Assembly: GCA_947455215.1 (NCBI GenBank)
Contig: CANGNA010000030.1
Location: 1-47,209, forward strand
Length of the DNA stretch: 47,209 nt
Source of the DNA: Chitinophagaceae bacterium
Lineage (GTDB): Bacteria > Bacteroidota > Bacteroidia > Chitinophagales > Chitinophagaceae
Reading direction: 5' to 3'
In this document: positions 6,978 through 15,751 of the stretch, piece after piece
Position numbering within the stretch: the stretch's first letter is position 1
Layout of the letters: each line of letters starts with the position of its first letter
Position numbers and translations under genes: made by a program
The notes under the pieces: model-generated
Seen by the model: only the letters and a program-made list of their open reading frames with translations
What the model was told of the DNA's origin: nothing
Database searches by the model: none

Positions 6978-8402
6978 ATGGTATTCAGCAGCATATACTT
7001 CCTGTTTTATTTTTTCCCGCTGTTCTTTGTTATCTACTACCTGCTGCCGGCTGCATTCAAGAATAAGTTCATCCTGGCTGCCAGCATCCTGTTCTATGCC
7101 TGGGGCGCTCCTAAGTTCATTTTTGTATTACTGGGCACTACTATAGTCGACTTCTTTGTGGTGCAGCAGATGGATAAACAACAAAGCAAAAGCCTCAGAA
7201 CGGCACTGCTCTGTGCCTCGCTATGCCTGAACCTGGGACTGTTGTTCTACTTTAAATATAGCAATTTCTTTATTGACAACCTGAACCTGGTGCTGCATCA
7301 ATTGGGTGTGGAGCAAATAAAATGGGCATCGCTGGTGTTGCCCATAGGCATATCGTTCTACACGTTCGAGACCATTACCTATGTGGTAGATGTATACAGG
7401 CGCGTACACAAGCCATTGAAGAACTTCTGGGACTATCAACTCTATATCATCCTGTTCCCCAAACTGATAGCAGGCCCCATCATCCGCTTTCATGATATAG
7501 CCGACCAGATATACGACCATACACAACATGAAACTATAGACAATAAGCTGAAGGGCTTTTACCGCTTCTTTATAGGGTTAGGTAAAAAGGTGCTGATAGC
7601 TAATGTGATGGGGGCCGCGGTGGAACAAATATTCACGCTTGCACCGGGCGAGCTGAACACCTATACTGCCTGGATGGGCGCTCTGAGCTACACCTTCCAG
7701 ATATATTTCGATTTCTCCGGATATTCGGATATGGCGATTGGCATAGGCCAGATGATGGGCTTCCGGTTCCCCGAGAACTTCAACAATCCCTACACAGCAA
7801 CATCGGTTACCGATTTCTGGCGGCGTTGGCATATCACCCTGGGATCGTGGATGCGGAACTACCTTTACATACCGCTTGGCGGCAACAAAGTGAGCACAAA
7901 CAGGATGTACCTGAACCTGTGGCTGGTGTTCCTGGCATCGGGACTATGGCATGGTGCTGCATGGGGCTATATCATCTGGGGGGCATACCATGGCACCTTT
8001 CTTGTGCTGGAGCGGCTGTTCCTGGGCAAGTGGCTAAGCAGGCTCGGCCGCTGGGGCTTCCTGTATACATTCCCGGTAGTAGTTATAGGCTGGGTGTTCT
8101 TCAGGCTGGAGCACCTGAAACCATCCCTAACCTATCTGCGTGCTATGTTTACCGTAAATACTGCAACTCCCGATGGGTGGCACGCCGACAAACAATATAT
8201 ATGGATATTGTGTACAGCTGTATTGTTTTCCTTCTTTACTTTAAGTAACATAGGCAAACGCATACAGGAGACAGTATACTTTAAGAAGAACAGCCTGGGT
8301 ATGCACTATGGGCTGATGGCTGCAAGCATATTGCTGCTGCTACTGGCAGCCGGCAAGATAACAGTATCAACCTTTAACCCTTTTATTTACTTCAGATTTT
8401 AG
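6978..8402 (+). CDS. MBOAT family O-acyltransferase (AlgI-like)
   Basis: A 474-residue polytopic membrane protein with about ten membrane segments, beginning IYFLFYFFPLFFVIYYLLPAAFKNK. It has AlgI-type blocks YFKYSNFFIDNL, FPKLIAGPIIRF, YFDFSGYSDMAIGIG and FWRRWHITLGSWMRNYLYIPLGG. The MBOAT catalytic histidine is His325 in GLWHGAAWGYIIWGAYHG. Family members move acetyl groups across the inner membrane for acetylation of an exopolysaccharide, peptidoglycan or another polymer. No alginate genes are nearby, so the acceptor is unknown. The SGNH-like partner begins 3 nt downstream, the usual two-part arrangement. Confidence 0.92.
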   Translation: MVFSSIYFLFYFFPLFFVIYYLLPAAFKNKFILAASILFYAWGAPKFIFVLLGTTIVDFFVVQQMDKQQSKSLRTALLCASLCLNLGLLFYFKYSNFFIDNLNLVLHQLGVEQIKWASLVLPIGISFYTFETITYVVDVYRRVHKPLKNFWDYQLYIILFPKLIAGPIIRFHDIADQIYDHTQHETIDNKLKGFYRFFIGLGKKVLIANVMGAAVEQIFTLAPGELNTYTAWMGALSYTFQIYFDFSGYSDMAIGIGQMMGFRFPENFNNPYTATSVTDFWRRWHITLGSWMRNYLYIPLGGNKVSTNRMYLNLWLVFLASGLWHGAAWGYIIWGAYHGTFLVLERLFLGKWLSRLGRWGFLYTFPVVVIGWVFFRLEHLKPSLTYLRAMFTVNTATPDGWHADKQYIWILCTAVLFSFFTLSNIGKRIQETVYFKKNSLGMHYGLMAASILLLLLAAGKITVSTFNPFIYFRF

Positions 8403-8405
8403 GCA

Positions 8406-9548
8406 ATGGAGAACAAGATAAAACACGGGCTTTTCTGGTTTGCCTTTGCCATACTGCTGCTACCACTGGCAGTACAGAAATTGCATTTTATAAAGAGCGG
8501 CGAATTAAAGGGAGGTTTTTCACGTGCGGCTAATGTTCAACTGACGGCACATGGCTGGTTCAGCGGGGAGTACCAACAACAAAAAGAAAAATACTGGAAC
8601 GATGAAGTCGGACTGCGACCCGACCTCGTGCGCTTCATCAACCAGGTAGATTACAGCTTCTTTGATGTTTGCCATGCAGGCTGGACGATAAAGGGCAAGA
8701 ATGGCTACCTGTTCCAGTGGCCATATGTAGACGCCTACTACGGCAATGACTTTGCAGGATATAAGCAGGTAAGGAAGCGCTGCTACCAGATGAAAGCAAT
8801 ACAGGACACTCTGGCGAAGCTGAACAAATCTTTCATATTGGCATACCTGCCCAGCAAGGCATCATCGTATCCCGAGTATTTTCCCGACAACAGGATAACC
8901 CAAAAGAAGATAACGAACTATGAGCTGTACAAAAAGGTGTGCGACAGCCTGGGCATCAACCAGGTAGATATGGATAAATGGTTCGTATCTATGAAAGGTA
9001 AGAGTGAGCATCCGCTGTTCACCAAACAAGGTATACACTGGACATGGTATGGTGCCGTAATAGGGGGTGACAGCCTGATGAGGTACATGGAGCAACTGCG
9101 TCATGTTCATGTGTCGCACCCCTACTGGAAAGACTACATACATACAACAAAACTAACCAACGGCGACAATGATGTGGCGCTGGAGCTGAACCTAATCTTC
9201 CCGGTGGCGACAGAATGGGTAGACTATCCGAAGATCATTGACGTACCGGGCACTGGCAAGAAGATAAACGCCATATATATAGGCGACAGCTATGCCCATA
9301 AAATGATAGAATTTGGCATCTTATACAAAATGAACAACCAGTGCGAGTACTGGGGGTATTTTGATGAGATGCACGATATCAACGGGCATAAGTTCGCCTA
9401 CATAAAAGACTACGATTGGGTAGATGCCATAAACCGTACCGACTGCCTGGTGCTATCTTACACACTGTTCAATTTCCGCGACCTGGGTAATGGCTTTATT
9501 GATAAGGCCTACAAACACTACTACCCTACCGGGCAATGGAGCAAATAA
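8406..9548 (+). CDS. AlgJ/AlgX-like O-acetyltransferase (SGNH/DHHW fold)
   Basis: A 380-residue protein with one N-terminal membrane anchor (GLFWFAFAILLLPLAV) and a periplasmic domain. Features of the AlgJ/AlgX group are visible: IKGKNGYLFQW, YLPSKASSYPEYFP, FTKQGIHWTWYGAVIGGDSL with His211, and IYIGDSYAHKM, which supplies the GDS serine. Such proteins take acetyl groups delivered by an AlgI-type MBOAT protein and place them on a polymer. The 3-nt spacing to the MBOAT gene makes an operon almost certain. It ends 3 bp from the convergent CoA-transferase gene. The acceptor polymer is unknown. Confidence 0.87.
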   Translation: MENKIKHGLFWFAFAILLLPLAVQKLHFIKSGELKGGFSRAANVQLTAHGWFSGEYQQQKEKYWNDEVGLRPDLVRFINQVDYSFFDVCHAGWTIKGKNGYLFQWPYVDAYYGNDFAGYKQVRKRCYQMKAIQDTLAKLNKSFILAYLPSKASSYPEYFPDNRITQKKITNYELYKKVCDSLGINQVDMDKWFVSMKGKSEHPLFTKQGIHWTWYGAVIGGDSLMRYMEQLRHVHVSHPYWKDYIHTTKLTNGDNDVALELNLIFPVATEWVDYPKIIDVPGTGKKINAIYIGDSYAHKMIEFGILYKMNNQCEYWGYFDEMHDINGHKFAYIKDYDWVDAINRTDCLVLSYTLFNFRDLGNGFIDKAYKHYYPTGQWSK

Positions 9549-9551
9549 CCA

Positions 9552-10856
9552 TTACACCTTGCTTACCATCTGCCCAAAGCGATCATAATATACACGCTCC
9601 AGCTCTTCTCTATTGGCAGGGTGTGCAATGCTGATGAGCAGGCTCGCGCGCTGCTCCATGTTCTTGCCAAACAGGTCCACTATGCCATGCTCGGTAGCCA
9701 CATAATGTATATGGCCGCGTGTGGTTACTACGCCTGCGCCTTCTTTAAGATTGCCCACAATGCGCGATGAACCATTCTTGGTAACTGATGGCATAGCAAT
9801 AATAGACTTGCCCCCGTCAGAAAGCGATGCACCCCTCATAAAATCCATTTGCCCGCCAATACCGGAGTATTGATATGTACCAATAGAGTCGGCACATATC
9901 TGGCCGGTAATGTCTATTTCTATAGCGCTGTTGATGGCGCACACCTTAGGATTCTGTTTGATAATGCCCGGATCATTTACATAGCCGGCGCTGAGACAGT
10001 TAACCGAAAGGTTATTGTCGATGTAATCATATACCTTCTTAGTACCCAATACAAACGTACTCACCGTGCGGCCGGGTAATATGTGCTTGCGCGAATTATC
10101 TATGGCACCGCTTTCGATCAACGATACTACCCCATCAGAGAACATTTCTGTGTGCACGCCAAGATGCTTCCTGTCGGCCAGGTATTTCAGTACAGCATCG
10201 GGTATAGCACCGATGCCCATTTGCAGCGTAGCACCATCTTCTATTATCGACGCTACATGCCTGCCTATCCTTTGCGTCGTATCGGTGATCTTATCGGAAT
10301 AATTCACTTCCGGCAGGTCGGCCTCTTCCCATATTGCAGCGGTGAACCGGCTTACGTGTATCAATCCCTCTCCTACCACGCGCGGCATTCTGGGGTTGAT
10401 ATGTGCTATGATCTTACTGGCATTCGCAGCAGCGCTAATAGCAATATCTGTTGATGTACCCAACGTACAATAGCCATGCTCATCGGGCGGAGATACCTGT
10501 AGTAAAGCCACATCGATCGGCAGTACCTTTCTATCGAACAACAATGTTATCTCACTCAGGAAAACGGGTACATATGCCCCTCTGCCCGAATTGACCCATC
10601 CTCGTATATTATCGGAAACGAACAGTGAGTTCCAGAAAAAGCTGTCTAATACTTCTGGCCTGTTCCAGTTGATAGTGCCATAAGTGCTGATGGCCGTCAA
10701 CTCTACATTGTGTATCTCCCCTGCCCTGTCTAAGAGCGCATTTAGCAGCTTTATTGGTGTGGATGCACCGCCATGTATAAAAACCCTGTTGTTACTCTCT
10801 ACTATCTTTACAGCTTCTTCTGCCGTGGTATATTGCACACCCGCTTTCACTATCAT
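9552..10856 (-). CDS. Acetyl-CoA hydrolase/transferase family protein (CoA-transferase)
   Basis: A 434-residue cytoplasmic enzyme of the Cat1/4-hydroxybutyrate CoA-transferase type. Visible marks are NNRVFIHGGASTPIKLL near the N-terminus, GATLQMGIGAIPDAVL in the middle, and GVHTEMFSDGV with the glutamate that forms the acyl-CoA thioester. The C-terminal RGHIHYVATEHGIVDLFGKNMEQRA follows. It should move CoA between short acyl groups or hydrolyse acetyl-CoA. ATG 10856 is chosen over an upstream in-frame start because a consensus promoter (-7 TATTTTTG, -33 TTG) lies immediately upstream and would place the transcript start at or next to this ATG. The gene is transcribed alone. Confidence 0.9.
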   Translation of the reverse strand: MIVKAGVQYTTAEEAVKIVESNNRVFIHGGASTPIKLLNALLDRAGEIHNVELTAISTYGTINWNRPEVLDSFFWNSLFVSDNIRGWVNSGRGAYVPVFLSEITLLFDRKVLPIDVALLQVSPPDEHGYCTLGTSTDIAISAAANASKIIAHINPRMPRVVGEGLIHVSRFTAAIWEEADLPEVNYSDKITDTTQRIGRHVASIIEDGATLQMGIGAIPDAVLKYLADRKHLGVHTEMFSDGVVSLIESGAIDNSRKHILPGRTVSTFVLGTKKVYDYIDNNLSVNCLSAGYVNDPGIIKQNPKVCAINSAIEIDITGQICADSIGTYQYSGIGGQMDFMRGASLSDGGKSIIAMPSVTKNGSSRIVGNLKEGAGVVTTRGHIHYVATEHGIVDLFGKNMEQRASLLISIAHPANREELERVYYDRFGQMVSKV

Positions 10857-10860
10857 GATA

Positions 10861-10891
10861 CAAAAATATGGTTTAGTGGCGTGCCCGTCAA
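10861..10891 (-). promoter_or_regulatory. Promoter TTG-N20-TATTTTTG, leaderless context
   Basis: On the minus strand TTG at 10891-10889 is followed after 20 nt by TATTTTTG at 10868-10861, a full match to the Bacteroidota promoter. Only 4 nt separate the -7 box from ATG 10856, so the mRNA should begin at or within 2 nt of the start codon. Confidence 0.75.
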
Positions 10892-10974
10892 TGACCACCA
10901 ACCGAAAACAAACTGACGACGGTCAGGCTATAAGCCGATGTACATATTGAATTTTGCTGATACAATCATACGAA

Positions 10975-11508
10975 ATGTTTCCTGTACAATTCTTTATCGC
11001 CGCTCTGTTAATGATCGCAACTTTGTTTCAACCTGGCAGTGCCGCAGCGCAGCATACTACCACGAAAGTGAACACATATGCTTATGTGCTGCACATACCC
11101 GCTTCTATGCATGTGGTATCAGACACCGCTATCAATGGTGTACATATTTATTACGACAGCACGAACGATATACTGCTGGCTGTATCGATATCTAAGAGTA
11201 TGTTTAAGAGTGTAGATGACTACCTGAACTGTTCCTGGCCCGACCTTGACAAGAACCTAAAGAAGATAAGCGAGGATTCTTCCTTTCACCTAATAAGCTG
11301 CATAAAGAATAAGAAAGCCACCATCCTTAGCTACACCGTGGATGCCCGGGTGAATAACTACCCATATTGCATATTATACTTCATTCACCGCGATGCGGTA
11401 GAACTGCAATTCTCTTTCTTTTCTAAAAGCACACAACAGGATAACAATGAAAAATATGCGGCCGATATTATGCGCACCATGCGGGTAAGGCGGTTAAAAA
11501 GCTACTAA
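10975..11508 (+). CDS. Secreted protein of unknown function
   Basis: A 177-residue protein with a clear signal peptide (FPVQFFIAALLMIATLFQPGSAAAQ) and a mature part that alternates strands and helices: YAYVLHIPASMHVVSD, GVHIYYDSTNDILLAVSIS, ILSYTVDARVNNYPYCILYFIHRDAVELQFSFFS, AADIMRTMRV. The pattern resembles small PsbP/DUF1795-like domains, but I cannot assign a family. It is exported to the periplasm or beyond. ATG 10975 is used; the TTG at 10954 overlaps a near-consensus -7 box (GAATTTTG, 10949-10956). No operon partner. Confidence 0.7.
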   Translation: MFPVQFFIAALLMIATLFQPGSAAAQHTTTKVNTYAYVLHIPASMHVVSDTAINGVHIYYDSTNDILLAVSISKSMFKSVDDYLNCSWPDLDKNLKKISEDSSFHLISCIKNKKATILSYTVDARVNNYPYCILYFIHRDAVELQFSFFSKSTQQDNNEKYAADIMRTMRVRRLKSY

Positions 11509-11512
11509 AGCA

Positions 11513-11544
11513 ATACAGCCCGCTACATAAGTAGTAGGCTGTAT
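11513..11544. terminator. Convergent-gene hairpin
   Basis: ATACAGCC (11513-11520) pairs with GGCTGTAT (11537-11544), with an inner CTAC/GTAG stem. It lies between the secreted-protein gene (+) and the convergent ornithine aminotransferase gene (-). U-runs are poor on both sides, so termination strength is uncertain. Confidence 0.55.
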
Positions 11545-11566
11545 AGTGTATAATATCCAGAAAAAA

Positions 11567-12796
11567 TTATCCTTTCAGGCTCTTGGCAATAATGCCTACA
11601 CACTCATCTACCTGCTCGCGAGTAATAAGCAAAGGTGGAGCAAAACGTATCTTATCGCCATGGGTTGGTTTGGCCAGCAAGCCATTATCCTTCATGCGCA
11701 TACACATTTCCCATGCAGCATCTTTATCCGGGTGGTTGATCACAATAGCATTCAGCAACCCTTTACCACGTACTATGGAGATCAGGTCGCTGTTGAGCGC
11801 CATCAATTCACGACGCAGATGAGCACCCTGTATAGCAGCATTCTCGGTCATCTGCTCATCCTTCAGTACCTGCAGCGATGCGATGGCCACCTTACATGCC
11901 AGCGGATTACCGCCGTATGTAGAACCATGCTCACCCGGCTTAATGGTCAGCATGATCTCGTCGTCGGCCAGTACCGCCGACACCGGCATGGTACCACCAG
12001 AGAGCGCCTTACCCAACAACAGAATGTCAGGACGAACCTCCTCATGATCGCAGGCCAGCATTTTGCCTGTGCGGGCAAGGCCGGTCTGTATCTCATCTGC
12101 AATAAGCAACACGTTAGCTTCCTTGCACAAAGCAGCTACCTGTGCCAGGTAACCCTCATCAGGCACCACTACACCAGCTTCGCCCTGTATAGGCTCTACC
12201 AGGAAAGCAGCAACGTTAGGATCCTGCAGCGCTACCTTCAGGGCCCGTGCATCGTTATATGGTATGGATTCAAAACCAGGAGTGAACGGACCGAAATCCC
12301 TGCGTGAATCGCCGTCTGTACTAAACGAAACAACACTAATGGTACGACCGTGGAAGTTTTGCTGGCAAGTGATGATCTTAGCCTTACCCGGAGCTATGCC
12401 CTTTACGTCATATCCCCAGCGGCGGGCTAGCTTAATGCCGGTTTCAACAGCTTCTACGCCGGTGTTCATCGGCAACACTTTATCGTAACCGAAAAAACGG
12501 GTGATAAACTCTTCGTATTCACCCAGCACATCGTTATGGAATGCGCGGGAAGTAAGAGTAAGATGCTGTGCCTGCTCCAGGAACACCTCTATAATGCGCG
12601 GATGACAATGGCCCTGGTTAATAGCAGAATAACCTGACAGGAAGTCGTAATAACGTTTGTCATCAACGTCCCACACAAATACACCTTTTCCTTTCTTCAG
12701 AACAACAGGCAGCGGGTGATAATTGTGGGCACCATACTGCTCTTCTTTTTCTAAATAATAACGGGTCTTTGATGTTATATTACTTGTCATCTGCAT
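11567..12796 (-). CDS. rocD: Ornithine aminotransferase
   Basis: A 409-residue class-III PLP aminotransferase. It shows the ornithine aminotransferase pattern: [16 protein letters not shown] at the N-terminus, [85 protein letters not shown], and the PLP lysine in [11 protein letters not shown]. It converts ornithine and 2-oxoglutarate to glutamate-5-semialdehyde and glutamate in arginine/proline metabolism, in the cytoplasm. The start is ATG 12796 or ATG 12790 two codons on. TAATTTCG, one base off the -7 consensus, lies 4 nt upstream of 12796, so a very short leader is likely. Confidence 0.95.
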   Translation of the reverse strand: MQMTSNITSKTRYYLEKEEQYGAHNYHPLPVVLKKGKGVFVWDVDDKRYYDFLSGYSAINQGHCHPRIIEVFLEQAQHLTLTSRAFHNDVLGEYEEFITRFFGYDKVLPMNTGVEAVETGIKLARRWGYDVKGIAPGKAKIITCQQNFHGRTISVVSFSTDGDSRRDFGPFTPGFESIPYNDARALKVALQDPNVAAFLVEPIQGEAGVVVPDEGYLAQVAALCKEANVLLIADEIQTGLARTGKMLACDHEEVRPDILLLGKALSGGTMPVSAVLADDEIMLTIKPGEHGSTYGGNPLACKVAIASLQVLKDEQMTENAAIQGAHLRRELMALNSDLISIVRGKGLLNAIVINHPDKDAAWEMCMRMKDNGLLAKPTHGDKIRFAPPLLITREQVDECVGIIAKSLKG

Positions 12797-12863
12797 GTCG
12801 CGAAATTACAGAATTTAGGGGAAATTGCCATATCCCGGCGCAGCGTGGCTAATACCCGGAAAG

Positions 12864-12890
12864 AAAAAAGCCGGAGATATATCCCGGCTT
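12864..12890 (-). terminator. Rho-independent terminator of the DUF2147 gene
   Basis: On the minus strand AAGCCGG (12890-12884) pairs with CCGGCTT (12874-12868), followed by a run of T residues. It lies 23 nt downstream of the DUF2147 stop codon. Confidence 0.85.
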
Positions 12891-12912
12891 AAAGATCAGT
12901 TTTAGCTATACA

Positions 12913-13359
12913 TTATTGTGTTCGTTCCCAAACAGTTGTCCGCCCTATAAGCGATATGCCCACATACCCGCGTACATCCAATTTATCGCCCCGGTAGGTG
13001 ATCTTACAACTGTAGGTCTTACCATTCTTGGGGTCGTATATATCCCCATCTTCATAGGTATCACCGTCTGATACTGAAAAGTGACGGAGTAGCTGCAGCC
13101 CCATTATCGGGCGTTTCCGGAGGGATGCCTTCGGATTCTTTTCATCCACTTTTGGCGCACCATTTCTGTTAGGCTCCTTCAGCCACACTATTTTGCCCCA
13201 AAATTTACCATCGGTGGCCTTAAATATCTCTACTTTGGCCGTTTTTTCTTCGTTATACCAAAGCCCTTCTATTTTATCCTTTTGTGCAAAAGCCGACAAT
13301 CTAAAGAAGGCCGACAGCACCAGGGTCATCACTACGAATATTGAAAACCGTTTCAGCAT
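12913..13359 (-). CDS. DUF2147 domain protein, secreted
   Basis: A 148-residue protein with a signal peptide (MLKRFSIFVVMTLVLSAFFRLSAFAQ). Its small beta-rich domain is typical of DUF2147: KIEGLWYNEEKTAKVEIFK, KFWGKIVWLKEPN, RPIMGLQLLRHFS, GDIYDPKNGKTYSCKITYRGDKLDVRGYVG, and a final W/R segment. The fold is lipocalin-like and the ligand is not known. The protein should be periplasmic. A clear terminator follows. TAAATTTA around 13391-13398, one base from the -7 consensus, is the best promoter candidate. Confidence 0.88.
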   Translation of the reverse strand: MLKRFSIFVVMTLVLSAFFRLSAFAQKDKIEGLWYNEEKTAKVEIFKATDGKFWGKIVWLKEPNRNGAPKVDEKNPKASLRKRPIMGLQLLRHFSVSDGDTYEDGDIYDPKNGKTYSCKITYRGDKLDVRGYVGISLIGRTTVWERTQ

Positions 13360-13416
13360 AATACAATCATTTACAGTTATTAATTACTATAAATTTACGC
13401 ACATCGTTTCATTTTG

Positions 13417-13869
13417 TCAAGCCTTGGGCGCAGGTATTTCCTCAGTATGGTCTGCACTGCGAGGTGCTGCGGCAAACAGTTGCGCCATACCCTCGGGCAA
13501 GCCTGTAAGCTTCCTCATATTCATATCTATCCACGCACCATCTACATTTATTATAGCTGCTTTTACTCCGTCACTCCGATACAATTCATGCCTGATAGAC
13601 CACCGCGAACCATCCGCCCGGCTCTTAGACACCTCGCAGGTCACCCGCACCGTCTCATCGGCCCCTATCTCCCTTAAGTACAACAACTCTTCCCGGAACA
13701 GTATCGGGCCAATACCCCGCTGCAACAGGTCAGCAGGCTTGATGCCTACCTTATGCAACATGTTCAGCCTGGCCTGTGCCGCAAAATCGGAATAGGCTGA
13801 ATGCCGCACGTGCATATTGGCATCTATGTGCGACCACATTACCTGTCCTTCGTAAAAAACATTATCCAT
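13417..13869 (-). CDS. Acyl-CoA thioesterase (4HBT hotdog fold)
   Basis: A 150-residue single-hotdog protein. The catalytic block of 4-hydroxybenzoyl-CoA thioesterase-like enzymes is seen as WSHIDANMHVRHSAYSDFAAQARLNML (Asp plus HV; the usual HVN is HVR here). Typical later parts are FREELLYLREIGADETVRVTCEV and AAIINVDGAWIDM. It should hydrolyse acyl-CoA or acyl-ACP thioesters in the cytoplasm; chain preference is unknown. ATG 13869 (MDNVFYEG) is preferred over ATG 13914, since the fold starts there and the longer form would run into the divergent promoter region. A divergent outer-membrane protein gene starts 52 nt away. Confidence 0.85.
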   Translation of the reverse strand: MDNVFYEGQVMWSHIDANMHVRHSAYSDFAAQARLNMLHKVGIKPADLLQRGIGPILFREELLYLREIGADETVRVTCEVSKSRADGSRWSIRHELYRSDGVKAAIINVDGAWIDMNMRKLTGLPEGMAQLFAAAPRSADHTEEIPAPKA

Positions 13870-13921
13870 GGTATGATGGTTGTGTACTGGAAAATTACGC
13901 AAAACAACGTACAATTGCCAC

Positions 13922-14656
13922 GTGACATTGAAAACTATAACACTGCTTTATACTTGCCTGCTGTTTGCTATTTGCGCGCACGCCCAATACAGCGATTCCG
14001 TGCACTATTATGCCAGTTTCGCATCTTCCGGGTCGATGAACCAAACCAATAATACCCGCACCTACCTGCTGAACAATGGGCTGAAACTGGGCATCCGAAA
14101 GCAAAAAATATCGCTGAATGCGACCAACACCTGGATATATGGTGAGCAGCAAAAAGTATTGAGCAATAATGATTATAATAGCACCCTTGATTTCGATGTT
14201 TACACCCGGCCACATTTCTTTTATTGGGGGCTTGGCAATTATACTGCCAGCTATTCGCTGAAGGTGAACAGCCAGTACCAGGCCGGTGCAGGTGCAGCCT
14301 ATAGCGTAGTAGACAAAAAGAACACGTATCTGAACCTGAGCGACGGTATCTTATACGAAAACAGCGACATAACGCTTACAGACAGCATGCGTGATAAGTA
14401 CACCACCTTCCGTAATTCGTTCAGGCTGGTGTTGCGCTTCAGCATAAAAGATCTCGTCAAGTTCAGCAGCACCAGCTTCCTGCAAAACTCACTATCCGAC
14501 CAAAACGATTATATCATCAAATCGAACATAACACTGGGCTTCAAGCTACGCAAATGGCTGACGCTGAATACCGCCTACGCCTATAACCGGTATAACCGCA
14601 CCGCACGGGAAAATACGCTCATCAGCTACGGGCTGACAATAGAAAAATATTTCTAA
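13922..14656 (+). CDS. DUF481 family outer-membrane protein
   Basis: A 244-residue protein with a signal peptide (TLKTITLLYTCLLFAICAHAQ) and a mature part of alternating amphipathic strands ending in an aromatic residue (LTIEKYF). This fits a small outer-membrane beta barrel of the DUF481 type (LKLGIRKQKISLNATNTWIYGEQQ, DFDVYTRPHFFYWGLGNYTASYS, RNSFRLVLRFSIKD). No ATG fits the signal peptide, so GTG 13922 is chosen. TACAATTG at 13910-13917, one base off the -7 consensus, ends 4 nt before it, as in several other genes here. The role is unknown. The gene ends at a bidirectional terminator. Confidence 0.82.
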   Translation: MTLKTITLLYTCLLFAICAHAQYSDSVHYYASFASSGSMNQTNNTRTYLLNNGLKLGIRKQKISLNATNTWIYGEQQKVLSNNDYNSTLDFDVYTRPHFFYWGLGNYTASYSLKVNSQYQAGAGAAYSVVDKKNTYLNLSDGILYENSDITLTDSMRDKYTTFRNSFRLVLRFSIKDLVKFSSTSFLQNSLSDQNDYIIKSNITLGFKLRKWLTLNTAYAYNRYNRTARENTLISYGLTIEKYF

Positions 14657-14659
14657 ACA

Positions 14660-14688
14660 AAAGGGCCGCAACAATGTTGCAGCCCTTT
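14660..14688. terminator. Bidirectional rho-independent terminator
   Basis: AAAGGGC (14660-14666) pairs with GCCCTTT (14682-14688), with an inner GCAAC/GTTGC stem. It is flanked by A-rich sequence on one side and TTTCT on the other. It lies between two convergent genes. Confidence 0.85.
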
Positions 14689-14709
14689 CTATCGCATTGA
14701 TCTTTAAGT

Positions 14710-15585
14710 TTACTGCTTAACTACCGGCATCACTTTACGCGCACCATTGTGTTCTATCACAACGTTGTACATACCATTTGCCCAGCCATTCATATTTACA
14801 GATGTGGTGGTTAAACCTTTTACACTAACATCGTTAGCGGCAACAAGCTTTCCTGTTACATCGTACATTTTCATGCTGTACACACCATCGTTACCGGCAC
14901 CAAACTGCAGGTTGAGTGTATTAACAACAGGATTAGGGTATGCGCTGATAGCAACGGTATTGCTCAGGTCGCCAACTGCTGTATGGTCCACCAGTTCTGT
15001 AATAGTGGTGTTGGTAGAATTCCATTTATCGGCAGATGATGCAGAACCATCGTCATTAACGGCATTGATCACGCCGAAAAACTCTACCGAACCGGTACCT
15101 GCTGCAGGAGCCGTCCAGTTGGCAGATACTGAGTAAGCAGAACCAAGTGAAGTAACAGAATCGGCCTTAGGTGTGTTATGACAAACAATGCCAAAACCAC
15201 CAATAGTGTTTATAGTAGCCTCTGCAGGTAATGCAGCAGATTGGAATGCGCCGGCCTGTGTGCCGCCGGTAACCTTAGCTGCTGCCAGCTGGAAACCAAA
15301 CTTATGCAGGTTGGCTGTGGCCAACGCACCACCATATAGTGTAACACGATAAGTATGGCCGGCCATATAGTGCGTTACAGGTGTACCTGCTGAATCCACT
15401 ACTATGCCCATAACAGCCAGTGTAGATGGACTAGATGAGGTACCGTGACAAGTTGCATCGCCACAACCAATAGTGCTGCCACCGGCGCCTGTGCGGTTAG
15501 AGGATGTGTAGCCATTAATGTTGCTCGAAAGCGTCAGGTAAGCGCCTGCCGCGATAAGGGGAAGGAGTAAAAAACTTTTTTTCAT
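14710..15585 (-). CDS. Choice-of-anchor V-like secreted protein with T9SS sorting domain
   Basis: A 291-residue protein. A signal peptide (KKSFLLLPLIAAGAYLTL) is followed by the typical GAGGSTIGCGDATCHG. There the two Cys and the His are spaced C-x4-CH rather than the CxxCH of cytochromes. A reeler-like beta-sandwich follows (AGHTYRVTLYGGALATANLHKFGFQL). The last ~80 residues are a type A T9SS sorting domain (ISAYPNPVVNTLNLQFG, MKMYDVTGKLVAAND, GMYNVVIEHNG). It is expected to be exported, moved across the outer membrane by T9SS, and anchored or released. Function unknown. Single-gene transcript. Confidence 0.85.
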   Translation of the reverse strand: MKKSFLLLPLIAAGAYLTLSSNINGYTSSNRTGAGGSTIGCGDATCHGTSSSPSTLAVMGIVVDSAGTPVTHYMAGHTYRVTLYGGALATANLHKFGFQLAAAKVTGGTQAGAFQSAALPAEATINTIGGFGIVCHNTPKADSVTSLGSAYSVSANWTAPAAGTGSVEFFGVINAVNDDGSASSADKWNSTNTTITELVDHTAVGDLSNTVAISAYPNPVVNTLNLQFGAGNDGVYSMKMYDVTGKLVAANDVSVKGLTTTSVNMNGWANGMYNVVIEHNGARKVMPVVKQ

Positions 15586-15729
15586 GATCGTTTTTTAATT
15601 GATGAAGGTTAAAAATTATGTAATGCAATATTATGTGTTTTTATGACTGCAAACATTTCTGTGACAATTATTTTTTATTACAGGTGTCTATTCATTAGCT
15701 ACAGCAATTCATAATAAGTCTTCATTAGT

Positions 15730-15737
15730 TACCTTTG
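15730..15737 (+). promoter_or_regulatory. -7 promoter element TACCTTTG of trmB
   Basis: An exact TAnnTTTG match ends 14 nt before ATG 15752. The same 14-nt string TACCTTTGCAGCCT recurs at 44417-44430. Confidence 0.7.
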
Positions 15738-15751
15738 CAGCCTTATATATT

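Noticed and set aside
8406-9548. Alginate biosynthesis locus
   Set aside because: Only the two acetylation-type proteins are present; polymerase, epimerase and export genes are missing, so no alginate claim is made.
11546-12307. 253-codon open frame opposite rocD
   Set aside because: rocD is certain from its aminotransferase motifs; the opposite frame shows no domain and is a codon-bias shadow.
14710-15585. Haem-binding cytochrome
   Set aside because: The Cys and His of CGDATCH are spaced C-x4-CH, not CxxCH, and the rest is a reeler-like beta-sandwich with a T9SS domain.
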